Of a DNA stretch of 37,921 nt, positions 1 through 7,750 are shown in pieces. A model generated the notes under the pieces. That model did not search any database. It saw only the letters and a list, made by a program, of their open reading frames with translations, and had not been told where the DNA came from. The position numbers and the translations under genes were made by a program. Position 1 is the stretch's first letter, and every line of letters starts with the position of its first letter. Origin of the DNA: Singulisphaera sp. GP187 (GTDB lineage Bacteria; Planctomycetota; Phycisphaerae; Phycisphaerales; SM1A02); contig CAMBWI010000020.1 of assembly GCA_945871445.1 (NCBI GenBank), positions 1 to 37,921 of the forward strand, written 5' to 3'.

Positions 1-1339
1 CATCAAGGCGGTTGTAAAGAATTCGCAGATGATTTGTGTCATCTTCACTTGTGTCTGCCACGAGCAGATCGATATCTCCATCGTGATCGAAATCAACGAG
101 CGCCAACACTGTGGCATCCACAGCCATAGATTCGCCAAACGACCGCTCCGTCCATTGATCGTTTGGGCCTTGTTCATACCAAGTGGAAACCCGAGGTGCG
201 AATTTAGTGGTTTTATTATTTACTCCTGAACTTGTATCCGTTATCAATTCGCGCGTTGTTACAACCGCATCGACACGGCCATCATTGTTGATGTCCCCCC
301 ACTTCATTTGCACAGCATCTTGAATGAGCGCCAAAGGATGATCTGGAAGTGCCCGCCAAGTTTTCGATGAGCCGGAGTGAACGGCAGAATCAACGGCAGG
401 AGCAACCGCATCCGCGTCAGGCACGACCGCGATTAATGGCATGAGCGATCTGCATCTGCGATTCTCTTTATCGTGTGAATACCACAGAAGATCCGTCTGA
501 CCATCTGCGTTGAGATCCACCGTCGACTGCAAACCATTGGGCCTTTGTGCGTCAGGCCAATTCGCAATCTGCATCAATGCCGACGGAGCAAAGAGCGGAC
601 CGGATGGAAGCGATTGGCTATCGAGTCCAATCACACTCTCGGCGGAAGTTGGCAGCATGACTTCACCGAGCGAACCCATCCGCGTGTACTTGAATTCGGC
701 AAGCGACGAACGAGGATTGTTTGCAAGCCGATCAAAAAGTGCAAGCATCTCGTTGGATTTTTCCGTTTGTCCAAGTCGGGCAAATGCGCGTTGCAAGCCA
801 AGTACAGCGCTGCGCAGAAATGGATCGAGTTGTTCTGATCGCTCATACCACGGGAGCGCTTGATCAACCTGACCGAGTAATTCAAGGCATTGCGCGGTGT
901 AATACGCTGCATGAGCATCTGTGGGATTGGATTGTGCGCACGCAAGAAAATGTGGCAGTGCGTCGCTTGGACGACCCATAAATAGTTGCGCAAGACCTGT
1001 GCAGTAACTCGCGCGCTCGCCGACGAGCGGATTCTTTAGGAGCGGCGCAAAGAGTGCAATTGCACGGTCCTGTGCATCATCGCTGGTTTGATTGAGTATT
1101 GAGATTGCCAGATCAAGTTGACCCAGTGGATTGTCAGGTGAAAGCGAAACGGCTTCTTCAAATGCTTTTTGCGCCTTTGTGAATTCAAACTGCCCCATCA
1201 AACCCGCGCCGATATTGAGCGTGTCAACATATTGCGCCGTCATCTGTGGCAAAGCTGGCTGCGAATCGTGACAGCGAGAAAGCGAAAAGAAAAACGCGCA
1301 ACAACAAAGTGCGCACGGCATCAAACTTCGACGGCTCAC
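1..1339 (-). CDS. Secreted TPR and FG-GAP/VCBS repeat protein, 3' end outside the window
   Basis: The open frame runs off the left edge of the window. The start is read as GTG at 1339, which overlaps the stop of the upstream hydrolase (GTGA) and has a GGAAGG-like ribosome site just upstream; an in-frame ATG lies at 1321. The N-terminus is MSRRSL followed by a Cys- and Phe-rich hydrophobic core, which looks like a secretion signal. Residues of about 40-200 read as tetratricopeptide-like helices (for example FEEAVSLSPDNPLGQLDLA and ALPWYERSEQLDP). The later part has FG-GAP-like calcium-loop segments: VDLNADGQTDLLW, GDINNDGRVDAVV and VDFDHDGDIDLLVAD. Such TPR plus FG-GAP proteins are common in planctomycetes and are thought to act outside the cytoplasm in binding or adhesion; the exact role here is unknown. 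Confidence 0.85.
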   Translation of the reverse strand, partial: MSRRSLMPCALCCCAFFFSLSRCHDSQPALPQMTAQYVDTLNIGAGLMGQFEFTKAQKAFEEAVSLSPDNPLGQLDLAISILNQTSDDAQDRAIALFAPLLKNPLVGERASYCTGLAQLFMGRPSDALPHFLACAQSNPTDAHAAYYTAQCLELLGQVDQALPWYERSEQLDPFLRSAVLGLQRAFARLGQTEKSNEMLALFDRLANNPRSSLAEFKYTRMGSLGEVMLPTSAESVIGLDSQSLPSGPLFAPSALMQIANWPDAQRPNGLQSTVDLNADGQTDLLWYSHDKENRRCRSLMPLIAVVPDADAVAPAVDSAVHSGSSKTWRALPDHPLALIQDAVQMKWGDINNDGRVDAVVTTRELITDTSSGVNNKTTKFAPRVSTWYEQGPNDQWTERSFGESMAVDATVLALVDFDHDGDIDLLVADTSEDDTNHLRILYNRLD

Positions 1340-2367
1340 CCGCCCTTCCCCCCAGATTGATTGCCGGTTTGATTGGGAGCCTGCGGATTCTTCGCTGCAC
1401 GGCGACCCTCTTGAATGCGTCGATTATTCCCATCAATATCAATGACTGTATTGCCCGCTCGCGGAAAAATCGGCGCATTGAGATATGTGTATGCCTCAGT
1501 TCGAAGATGCGCACGCATGTCATGACCTCGTCTGCGCTCGCGCTCTGCGCGGAGTGCATCAATATCAATTGGTGCGACAACAACTTTTTCACCAGGCCCA
1601 GGATCTGCCTGCGCAAGAATGCGACCATCAAAATCGACGACCATCGAACCACCAGGCCACGAAAACGGTGGATATCCCGTCATCTGCGCACCTTGATTGG
1701 CGGCGACGACAAACATTGTGTTTTCCGCAGCGCGTGCGCGATTGAAAAGCGTCCACCAATCCATCGGTGGCGTTGCACCCCACGGATCCATATACGCACT
1801 CACACGGATGGCAACTTCTGCGCCATTGAATGCGAGTTGACGAATCGCTTCTGGAAAGAGCCAGTCGTAGCAAATTGCGCAGCCGATATTTCCGATTTCT
1901 GTTTGCGCAACTGGGAACATGGTCGCTGGATCTGCACTGACATCATGCGGCGATGCGTGCACTTCCCACGGAATCCAAGGATTTACTTTGCGATAAATGC
2001 TGCGAACGCCGCCGGGCCCGCAAAGCAGAGTCGTGTTGTAGACAATGTCATCGCGATCTGCGGGCGCTTCCAAGAAAGTTCCTGTTTGAATAAACACGCC
2101 GAGCTTCTGGCAGAGTTTGAGATAGCGATCAACATGCTCGTTCATCAGTGGAAGCGCGAGATGTTTGCGAAGTTCTGGAACGGTCAAATAGACCGGCGCT
2201 GCATGCGCGAATTCTGGGAAAGCGAAAAGTCGCACATCAAAGAAGGGTTCATATCCTGCGACGGTCTGTTCGACCATTTCGCACATTCGGTCAACGCGCG
2301 AAGTAATTTCACTGCGATCTTTGGGACAATCGAATGCGGTTTGGATTGCTGCTGCGTGGTATCTCAT
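1336..2367 (-). CDS. Carbon-nitrogen hydrolase (nitrilase superfamily)
   Basis: This 343-residue protein carries the nitrilase-superfamily catalytic triad: Glu52 in FPEFA, Lys127 in YRKVNPW and Cys166 in GCAICYDWLFPE. Family members hydrolyse non-peptide C-N bonds in nitriles, amides, carbamoyl compounds or formamide, usually in the cytoplasm. The substrate cannot be read from the sequence. The C-terminal 40 residues (after about 300) are polar, with several Asn, Gln and Gly, and are probably a flexible tail. The gene follows a ferredoxin and a repeat block on the same strand and overlaps the start of the secreted TPR/FG-GAP gene by 4 nt, so those two are probably translationally coupled. Family assignment is sure; function is general only. 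Confidence 0.9.
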   Translation of the reverse strand: MRYHAAAIQTAFDCPKDRSEITSRVDRMCEMVEQTVAGYEPFFDVRLFAFPEFAHAAPVYLTVPELRKHLALPLMNEHVDRYLKLCQKLGVFIQTGTFLEAPADRDDIVYNTTLLCGPGGVRSIYRKVNPWIPWEVHASPHDVSADPATMFPVAQTEIGNIGCAICYDWLFPEAIRQLAFNGAEVAIRVSAYMDPWGATPPMDWWTLFNRARAAENTMFVVAANQGAQMTGYPPFSWPGGSMVVDFDGRILAQADPGPGEKVVVAPIDIDALRAERERRRGHDMRAHLRTEAYTYLNAPIFPRAGNTVIDIDGNNRRIQEGRRAAKNPQAPNQTGNQSGGKGG

Positions 2368-2375
2368 ATTGGAAG

Positions 2376-2550
2376 CTCGTGTTTTCCAGTCGTCATGTAC
2401 TCATCAATGGTCTTCGGATGCGTGCCAGCAGGCGCTCAAACTCGTGTTTTCCAGTCGTCATGTACTCATCAACGGTCTTCGGCTGTGCGCCAGCAGGCGC
2501 GCTCTATCTAAACTCGATGCGGGTCTTCGGCTGTGCGCCAGCAGGCGCTC
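2376..2550. repeat. 65-bp-period direct repeats with an internal small inverted repeat
   Basis: Two copies of a 60-bp core (2376-2435 and 2441-2500) match at about 56 of 60 positions with a period of 65 bp. A partial third copy of the 3' part (GGTCTTCGG to GCGCTC) lies at 2522-2550. Copies 2 and 3 contain a perfect inverted repeat, GCGCC-AGCA-GGCGC, at 2487-2500 and 2535-2548; copy 1 has a one-base change in it. The block fills the gap between the ferredoxin stop and the hydrolase start. No gene is called in it. Its role is unknown: it could be a minisatellite, a repeat element dispersed elsewhere in the genome, or an RNA-processing structure. Confidence 0.85.
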
Positions 2551-2554
2551 CATA

Positions 2555-2953
2555 TCAGTGCGGGATTTCCTTCACCGCATTTCGGTTCCATGCTGGAACT
2601 CGAACGACGATCGGGCCTTTCCCCTTGATTTCGCATTGGCACGCAAGGCGACTGTTGCGCTGAATGCCGGGCGCTTCCTCAACGCGGTCTTCCTCTGCTT
2701 CAGTCGACTCGGTCAACTGATCCATTCCTTTCTCAACATACACATGACACGTCGAGCACGCGCAGACCGCACCACACGCATGTTCGATATTGATGCCATG
2801 ATCAATCGCAATTTCAAGCAGAGATTCACCCTCACCGCCCATCAAATCCCATTCCGTTCGATCTGTACCAGTCAAACCAGCAGAATCTTCCAAAACAAAT
2901 TTCACAGGAACAATGGGTGGGCCGTGTTCGTGTCCGTCGCGCTTGAGATGCAT
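2555..2953 (-). CDS. Adrenodoxin-type 2Fe-2S ferredoxin
   Basis: The cluster motif CGAVCACSTC gives the C-x5-C-x2-C spacing of adrenodoxin/IscFdx-type ferredoxins, followed by the conserved HVYV, and the fourth ligand lies in LACQC near the C-terminus. These small cytoplasmic proteins carry single electrons. The start used here (ATG 2953, MHLKRDGHEHG, 132 residues) is a choice: the frame stays open to 3049, but that would overlap the divergent rlmN start and add 32 residues with no ferredoxin similarity. No clear ribosome site supports either start. The N-terminal segment before the ferredoxin fold (about 30 residues, His-rich) is unusual for the family. The partner is not evident; the neighbouring radical SAM enzyme needs an electron donor, but a link is only a guess. 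Confidence 0.88.
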   Translation of the reverse strand: MHLKRDGHEHGPPIVPVKFVLEDSAGLTGTDRTEWDLMGGEGESLLEIAIDHGINIEHACGAVCACSTCHVYVEKGMDQLTESTEAEEDRVEEAPGIQRNSRLACQCEIKGKGPIVVRVPAWNRNAVKEIPH

Positions 2954-3009
2954 GAAGCCAAGTGTAGGCACTTCCACGATGGTCGAACAGTTAGGATGAT
3001 CAATCCGCA

Positions 3010-4116
3010 ATGACCTTGAACGCCATGCCAAAAATTTTGCCAGATCCACTTGCGCTGACGAGTCGAGAATTTATCGACGCTTCTGCCGCAATTGGAAAAT
3101 CAAAGCATGAATCGCTCAGCGCATACCGCGCATATCACCGCCAAGGTGTGCGTGCGACTTGGATGGCAGAAGATCCGCCCGCAACTCTGCAACACACAGT
3201 TGATGAACGCACAATGAAATTCCTGCTTCCAGTCGGCGGCGATCTGGAAACTGAAAGCGTGATCATTCCAATGCCACATCGCGGAGGCCGATTTAGTCGG
3301 ACTCTTTGCATCAGCAGTCAGGTCGGTTGTGCGATGGGTTGTCAATTCTGCGAAACGGGTCAGATGGGATTGATGCGAAGTCTTTCTGTGCGAGAGATCG
3401 TTCAGCAATTACACGTCGCGCGTTTTTCAGTCCCTCATCCATTCGAAGATGAAACGCGTGCGGCATCAGGTGGATTTGATATCGCCAACATTGTCTTTAT
3501 GGGAATGGGCGAGCCAATGGATAATCTTGCAGCAGTTCTGCAAGCGATTCGAATTTTCTGTGATATGAACGGACCAGCGATTGGATGTTCGCGTGTCACT
3601 GTTTCGACAGTTGGTCGCACTGATGGCATCAAAGCACTTGGCGAATTCATCCAAGAGCATGGGCTGCGCCGTGTCGGACTTGCGATCAGTCTGAATGCTC
3701 CCAATGATGAAATTCGAAGTTCAATTATGCCGATCAACCGTGCAGAACCGATGGCGCTCTTGCGCAAAGCGATGACAGATTTTCCAAAGAGGCCGACAAG
3801 CGCGCTCTGCGTTGAATATGTTCTCATCCCAGGAGTGAACGACAAGCTGGAACACGCCGACGCCGTCTGCGAATTTCTGCGGGAAATCCGCTGTTCTTTG
3901 AATGTGATTCCATACAACCCTCGTCGCAACAGTCCGTGGCCTGCGCCCGACGACGCGACGGTTGATGCATTTGTCGATCGCGCGATCGCCAATGGGCAGT
4001 TTACGAAGCGTCGAAGAACCAAGGGCAGAACCGCAATGGCCGCGTGCGGTCAACTTGGAAACGAACGAGTGCGGCAGCGAAAGTTTGTGAACTTGGTGGT
4101 TGACCCCCCTGCATAG
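3010..4116 (+). CDS. rlmN: RlmN/Cfr-family radical SAM methyltransferase (23S rRNA A2503)
   Basis: The protein has 368 residues, the usual RlmN length. The radical SAM motif is Cys107-x3-Cys111-x2-Cys114 in GCAMGCQFCETG; GMGEPMDN is the SAM-binding GGE-like motif, and Cys346 in MAACGQLGNE is the conserved C-terminal Cys used in the methyl-transfer mechanism. RlmN uses SAM and a 4Fe-4S cluster to add a methyl group to C2 of A2503 in 23S rRNA and of A37 in some tRNAs. The motif here is CETGQMGL rather than the usual CATGxxGF, so it belongs to a divergent branch; Cfr-like C8 activity cannot be excluded from sequence. Start ATG 3010 has only a weak AGGAT site 12 nt upstream, and ATG 3025 is an alternative. 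Confidence 0.9.
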   Translation: MTLNAMPKILPDPLALTSREFIDASAAIGKSKHESLSAYRAYHRQGVRATWMAEDPPATLQHTVDERTMKFLLPVGGDLETESVIIPMPHRGGRFSRTLCISSQVGCAMGCQFCETGQMGLMRSLSVREIVQQLHVARFSVPHPFEDETRAASGGFDIANIVFMGMGEPMDNLAAVLQAIRIFCDMNGPAIGCSRVTVSTVGRTDGIKALGEFIQEHGLRRVGLAISLNAPNDEIRSSIMPINRAEPMALLRKAMTDFPKRPTSALCVEYVLIPGVNDKLEHADAVCEFLREIRCSLNVIPYNPRRNSPWPAPDDATVDAFVDRAIANGQFTKRRRTKGRTAMAACGQLGNERVRQRKFVNLVVDPPA

Positions 4117-4149
4117 AGAGAATGAATCCCATACTCTTCCAACGATTCG

Positions 4150-5448
4150 TCACACCAAAAGCGTCGCTGGATTCTCGATGTTGTGCTTCACTGTTTGCAG
4201 ATACTCCGACGCCATCGCGCCATCGATCACACGGTGATCAAGGCTGAGCGTCGCTTGCATTTCGTGACCCACAACAAGTTGATGATTTCGCACGACTGGT
4301 TGTTCGACTGCGGCACCGCACGCAAGAATCGCACTGTTTGGCGGATTGATGATCGCCGTGAAATTGTCGACGCCAAACATTCCAAGATTTGAAATTGTGA
4401 ATGTCGCACCAGTCATATCTTCTGGGCCAAGTCCGCGCGTCCGCGCCTTTTCTGCAAGAGCCCTTGTTTCCGTGGATATTTCGCGTAAACCCTTGCGCTG
4501 AGCTTGAGTCAACACGGCAACAACCAAACCTCCGCCGCGTTCCATTGGAAGTGAAATCGCAACGCCGATATTCACATCGCCGTGCAAGATAATCCGATCA
4601 CCCGCCCACGATGCATTGAAGAATGGATGCGCGGTCATCGCCAATGCGCATGCTCGAACTATGAAATCGTTCACGCTCAATTTAATTCCTTGCGGTTCGA
4701 GTTGCACATTCAACATCGTCCGAAGTTCGAGCAGAGGATCCATATTGAATCGCATCGTCACTTGATAATGTGGAATGTTCGATTTGCTCTCGACAAGCCG
4801 ACGAGCGATTGCTTGACGCATTCCACTCAGCATGACCTCGCTTGCACCTGCTCCGATTGGAACAACTGCTGTGGATGATTGCGATGGAGATGCGACATGG
4901 ACAAGAGCCATTGGTCGTGCGCCACCAGATTTCAGACGCTCTGCTTCTTTGAGTACATCTTGCTTGACCACTCGACCGCCTGGGCCGCTGCCAACAATCG
5001 ATGAGACGGAAATGCCCATTTCATCAGCCATTCTGCGCGCAAGAGGAGAAACTCGCTGACGAATTGCATCGAACTGAACACTTGGCGGTGAAACAGATGC
5101 ACTCTGCGCTGGGACTGCAGTTTGCGCAGGCGCATTGTTGCTTGGAACTGACATCGCAGCAACTGCAACAGGCGCAGCAGCAACCGTCGCCGCCGAGCCG
5201 GCTTCATCGCCTTCAACTGTGATGATTGCGATTGGAGTTCCAACTGGAACTTGCTTGCCAGCTTCGACCATGATCTTGCTGATCACGCCATCGTCGTACA
5301 CCGGCATTTCCATTGTGGCTTTGTCAGTCTCGATATCTGCGACCACATCCCCCGAAGAGACCACATCGCCTTCTTTGACATTCCAACGAACAATGGTCCC
5401 GGCTTCCATCGTGTCAGAGAGTCTTGGCATGGTCAATTGGACTGGCAT
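4150..5448 (-). CDS. pdhC: Pyruvate dehydrogenase E2, dihydrolipoamide acetyltransferase
   Basis: The 432-residue protein transfers the acetyl group from lipoyl-lysine to CoA and forms the core of the pyruvate dehydrogenase complex. Order of domains: one lipoyl domain (residues 1-80, Lys43 in ETDKATMEM), an Ala/Pro-rich linker, a peripheral subunit-binding domain (VSPLARRMADEMGI to GRVVKQDV), and the catalytic domain ending in LSLDHRVIDGAMAS, which holds the HxxxDG active-site motif. The start at ATG 5448 is chosen because AAGGA lies 8 nt upstream and the lipoyl fold begins there; the frame stays open upstream into the E1beta gene. It is the last gene of the E1alpha-E1beta-E2 operon. No E3 gene is nearby. 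A closely related 2-oxo acid complex is less likely, as E1 is of the two-subunit PDH type. Confidence 0.93.
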   Translation of the reverse strand: MPVQLTMPRLSDTMEAGTIVRWNVKEGDVVSSGDVVADIETDKATMEMPVYDDGVISKIMVEAGKQVPVGTPIAIITVEGDEAGSAATVAAAPVAVAAMSVPSNNAPAQTAVPAQSASVSPPSVQFDAIRQRVSPLARRMADEMGISVSSIVGSGPGGRVVKQDVLKEAERLKSGGARPMALVHVASPSQSSTAVVPIGAGASEVMLSGMRQAIARRLVESKSNIPHYQVTMRFNMDPLLELRTMLNVQLEPQGIKLSVNDFIVRACALAMTAHPFFNASWAGDRIILHGDVNIGVAISLPMERGGGLVVAVLTQAQRKGLREISTETRALAEKARTRGLGPEDMTGATFTISNLGMFGVDNFTAIINPPNSAILACGAAVEQPVVRNHQLVVGHEMQATLSLDHRVIDGAMASEYLQTVKHNIENPATLLV

Positions 5449-5470
5449 AGTCATCATCCTTGAGAGCGAC

Positions 5471-6466
5471 TTAACTTCGATAGAGACAAGAACGCACCGC
5501 TTCGGCGATCCGTCGCGCGTTTGGAAGGTACTCCTGTTCGAGATTGTGTGCGTATGGCGCAGGGACATCCGCCGAGTGCACACGGTGAACATAATTGTCT
5601 AAATCATCAAAGCATTCTCGGTGAACAAGTGCGGCAACTTCCGATCCTGGCGATCCGAAACTCCACGACTGATCGACCACGACGCACGCTCCAGTTCGCT
5701 TGACACTGCGGATGATTGATGCCGCATCGAGCGGACGAATAGTTCGCATATCAAGGATTTCGCTGGAAATTCCCTCTTTTTCAAGCTCAAGAGCAACCTC
5801 GAGGCAGATGTTGACCATTCGGCCAAAGGCAACGATCGTGCAATCTGTTCCTGGGCGTGCAATACGTGCTTGTCCAAATGGAATCAGATATTCCTCTTCA
5901 GGAACTTCACCGCGCATCGAAAGCAATCGTTCGCTCTCGAGAAAGAAAACTGGATCATCATCGCGGATTGCGGTCTTCATCAATCCCTTTGCGTCATATG
6001 GATTGGATGGGATCACCATCTTCATTCCAGGGACATTCGAGAAGAGACCTTCGATACTCCACGAATGAGTCGAACCAAGTTGTCCACCCGCGCCATCGTT
6101 GCCGCGGAAAACGATCGGACAACCGAATTGTCCGCCAGACATGTACAACATCTTTGGAGCGTTATTGAGAATTGGATCAGCCGCAACCAAACTGAAAGAC
6201 CACGACATAAATTCGACGATCGGGCGAAGTCCCATCATCGCGGCACCGATTGCCATCCCAGCAAATCCAGATTCGCTAATGGGAGTATCGATCACGCGTC
6301 GTGGTCCGAACTCGTCAAGCATTCCGCGACTGACCTTGTAAGCGCCGTTGTACTGCGCAACTTCTTCACCAATCAACATGACGCGCATATCTTTGCGCAT
6401 TTCTTCGGACATCGCTTCTCGGACTGCATCGCGAAACTCGATCTCTCGCATCGTTGCGATACTCAT
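5471..6466 (-). CDS. pdhB: Pyruvate dehydrogenase E1 component, beta subunit
   Basis: This 331-residue protein is the beta half of the thiamine-diphosphate-dependent E1 enzyme that decarboxylates pyruvate and acetylates the E2 lipoyl group. Visible family features are IGEEVAQYNGAYKVS near residue 32, DTPISESGFAGMAIGAAMMG (residues 60-79), the potassium/TPP-binding RGNDGAGGQLGSTHS region, and the C-terminal transketolase-C domain ending DVPAPYAHNLEQEYLP. The ATG at 6466 overlaps the TGA of the alpha gene (ATGA), which points to translational coupling and balanced amounts of the two subunits. The stop is 22 nt before the E2 start. Confidence 0.94.
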   Translation of the reverse strand: MSIATMREIEFRDAVREAMSEEMRKDMRVMLIGEEVAQYNGAYKVSRGMLDEFGPRRVIDTPISESGFAGMAIGAAMMGLRPIVEFMSWSFSLVAADPILNNAPKMLYMSGGQFGCPIVFRGNDGAGGQLGSTHSWSIEGLFSNVPGMKMVIPSNPYDAKGLMKTAIRDDDPVFFLESERLLSMRGEVPEEEYLIPFGQARIARPGTDCTIVAFGRMVNICLEVALELEKEGISSEILDMRTIRPLDAASIIRSVKRTGACVVVDQSWSFGSPGSEVAALVHRECFDDLDNYVHRVHSADVPAPYAHNLEQEYLPNARRIAEAVRSCLYRS

Positions 6467-7671
6467 AGAAGGTCTGCTTTTCGATCAATTGTTGTATCGA
6501 TCGCATTAAATTTGCACTCGTTTTCCGCACCGCCGAGCATTTCTGGATCACTCGATCCGGTGTATGGACCCCATCGCTCTCGATAAACATCGCGATACAG
6601 ATCGCTCGTCGGAGGGAATGGCGATTGTTCCGCCCATTCGATCGCAGACTTCACAGTTGCCCGAACTTCCCGCTGAATTTCCTTGTGCTCATCTTCCGTC
6701 AAACCACGCAATTCCAATTGCGCCTTCAACACGCCAATCGGATCGCCTTGCTCGTAGCGCTCTTCTTCTTCGCGCGTTCGATACTTGCGCGGATCGGACA
6801 TCGAGTGACCCTTGAATCGATAACAACGCATATCGACAAAAATCGGACGTGACGTTGCACGAACCTTGTCGACAAGTTCTTTCATTGCGCCATACGTTTC
6901 GATTACATCCATCCCGTCAATCTCCACGCCTTCCATTCCATACGCCTCAGCCTTTGCACTGATTTCGTGCCCCATCGTTGTGCCACGAGTAATCGAAGTG
7001 CCCATGGAATATCCATTGTTCTCACAGATGATGATCACCGGTAAATCAAAGAGACCCGCGAGATTCATCGCCTCGTGAACGCTTCCTTGATTGAGCGCGC
7101 CATCTCCCAAGAAAGCAAGTGTCACTCGATTTGACTTTCCACCATTCTTGTCAGCATTGATGACTTCGTCTTCATACTTCGTCGCAAATGCTAAGCCAAC
7201 ACCAAGCGGAATCTGCGCACCAACGATGCCGTGACCGCCAAAGAGATTATTGTCGCGGTCGAACATATGCATCGATCCGCCCTTGCCCTTCGCGCAACCG
7301 CCGACACGACCAAACATTTCAGCCATGCAGTGATTTGGGCTCATTCCACGCGCAAGCGCATGACCATGATCTCGATAGGCCGTCACGATTGGATCTCTTG
7401 CTTCGGCCGCAGCAATCGTCCCAACGGCGACAGCTTCTTGACCGATATAAACATGGCAGAATCCACCGATTTTTTTATCTTGATATGCCTGCATACATCG
7501 CAATTCGAACTCGCGAATGAGCATCATTTCTCGCAGCCACTTTTTCGCCGTCGCCATCGGAACTTCTGGGCGATTGGTCTTTGGTCGAAGTTGACCCTCA
7601 GCGTTGGATGATGCACTTTGCGGCATTGATTGGATTGGCGTTGATGTGGACGAAAGACTTGCGTGTGACAT
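6463..7671 (-). CDS. pdhA: Pyruvate dehydrogenase E1 component, alpha subunit
   Basis: The 402-residue protein holds the thiamine-diphosphate motif GDGALNQGSVHEAMN followed by ENNGYSMGTS, and the phosphorylation-loop-like TRG and YRFKGHSMSDP segments typical of PDH E1alpha. With the beta subunit it carries out the first, oxidative decarboxylation step from pyruvate to acetyl-CoA. The first 40 residues are rich in Ser, Thr, Gln and Pro and are longer than usual; they are probably disordered. The start at ATG 7671 fits a promoter at 7701-7729; a TTG at 7683, four codons upstream and closer to a GGAG, is an alternative. First gene of the pdhABC operon. Confidence 0.92.
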   Translation of the reverse strand: MSHASLSSTSTPIQSMPQSASSNAEGQLRPKTNRPEVPMATAKKWLREMMLIREFELRCMQAYQDKKIGGFCHVYIGQEAVAVGTIAAAEARDPIVTAYRDHGHALARGMSPNHCMAEMFGRVGGCAKGKGGSMHMFDRDNNLFGGHGIVGAQIPLGVGLAFATKYEDEVINADKNGGKSNRVTLAFLGDGALNQGSVHEAMNLAGLFDLPVIIICENNGYSMGTSITRGTTMGHEISAKAEAYGMEGVEIDGMDVIETYGAMKELVDKVRATSRPIFVDMRCYRFKGHSMSDPRKYRTREEEERYEQGDPIGVLKAQLELRGLTEDEHKEIQREVRATVKSAIEWAEQSPFPPTSDLYRDVYRERWGPYTGSSDPEMLGGAENECKFNAIDTTIDRKADLL

Positions 7672-7700
7672 TAAAGAATACAACTCACTCCAAGCCCCTA

Positions 7701-7729
7701 GTTATAGGGTGCAGAGGCTATTGAAGCAA
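7701..7729 (-). promoter_or_regulatory. Candidate sigma-70 promoter of the pyruvate dehydrogenase operon
   Basis: On the minus strand TTGCTT (7724-7729) and TATAAC (7701-7706) are 17 bp apart, a good match to sigma-70 -35 and -10 boxes. A transcript starting near 7694 would have a leader of roughly 20 nt before ATG 7671. It lies in the 79-bp gap after the S41 protease gene. Confidence 0.6.
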
Positions 7730-7750
7730 CCGTTTGCGGAAAAATGTGGC

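Noticed and set aside
1246-2511. A 421-codon plus-strand open frame
   Set aside because: It lies antisense to the nitrilase-family gene, has no domain, and is rich in Arg, Cys and Ile as expected of a shadow frame.
2458-2553. A 31-codon minus-strand frame (MERLLAHSRRP...) in the 65-bp repeats, followed by an overlapping 22-codon frame
   Set aside because: No ribosome site, and the differences between repeat copies change amino acids (HS to RI), so there is no sign of selection on a peptide.
4116-4150. Terminator between rlmN and the E2 gene
   Set aside because: No stable inverted repeat or T-run is visible in the 33-bp gap.
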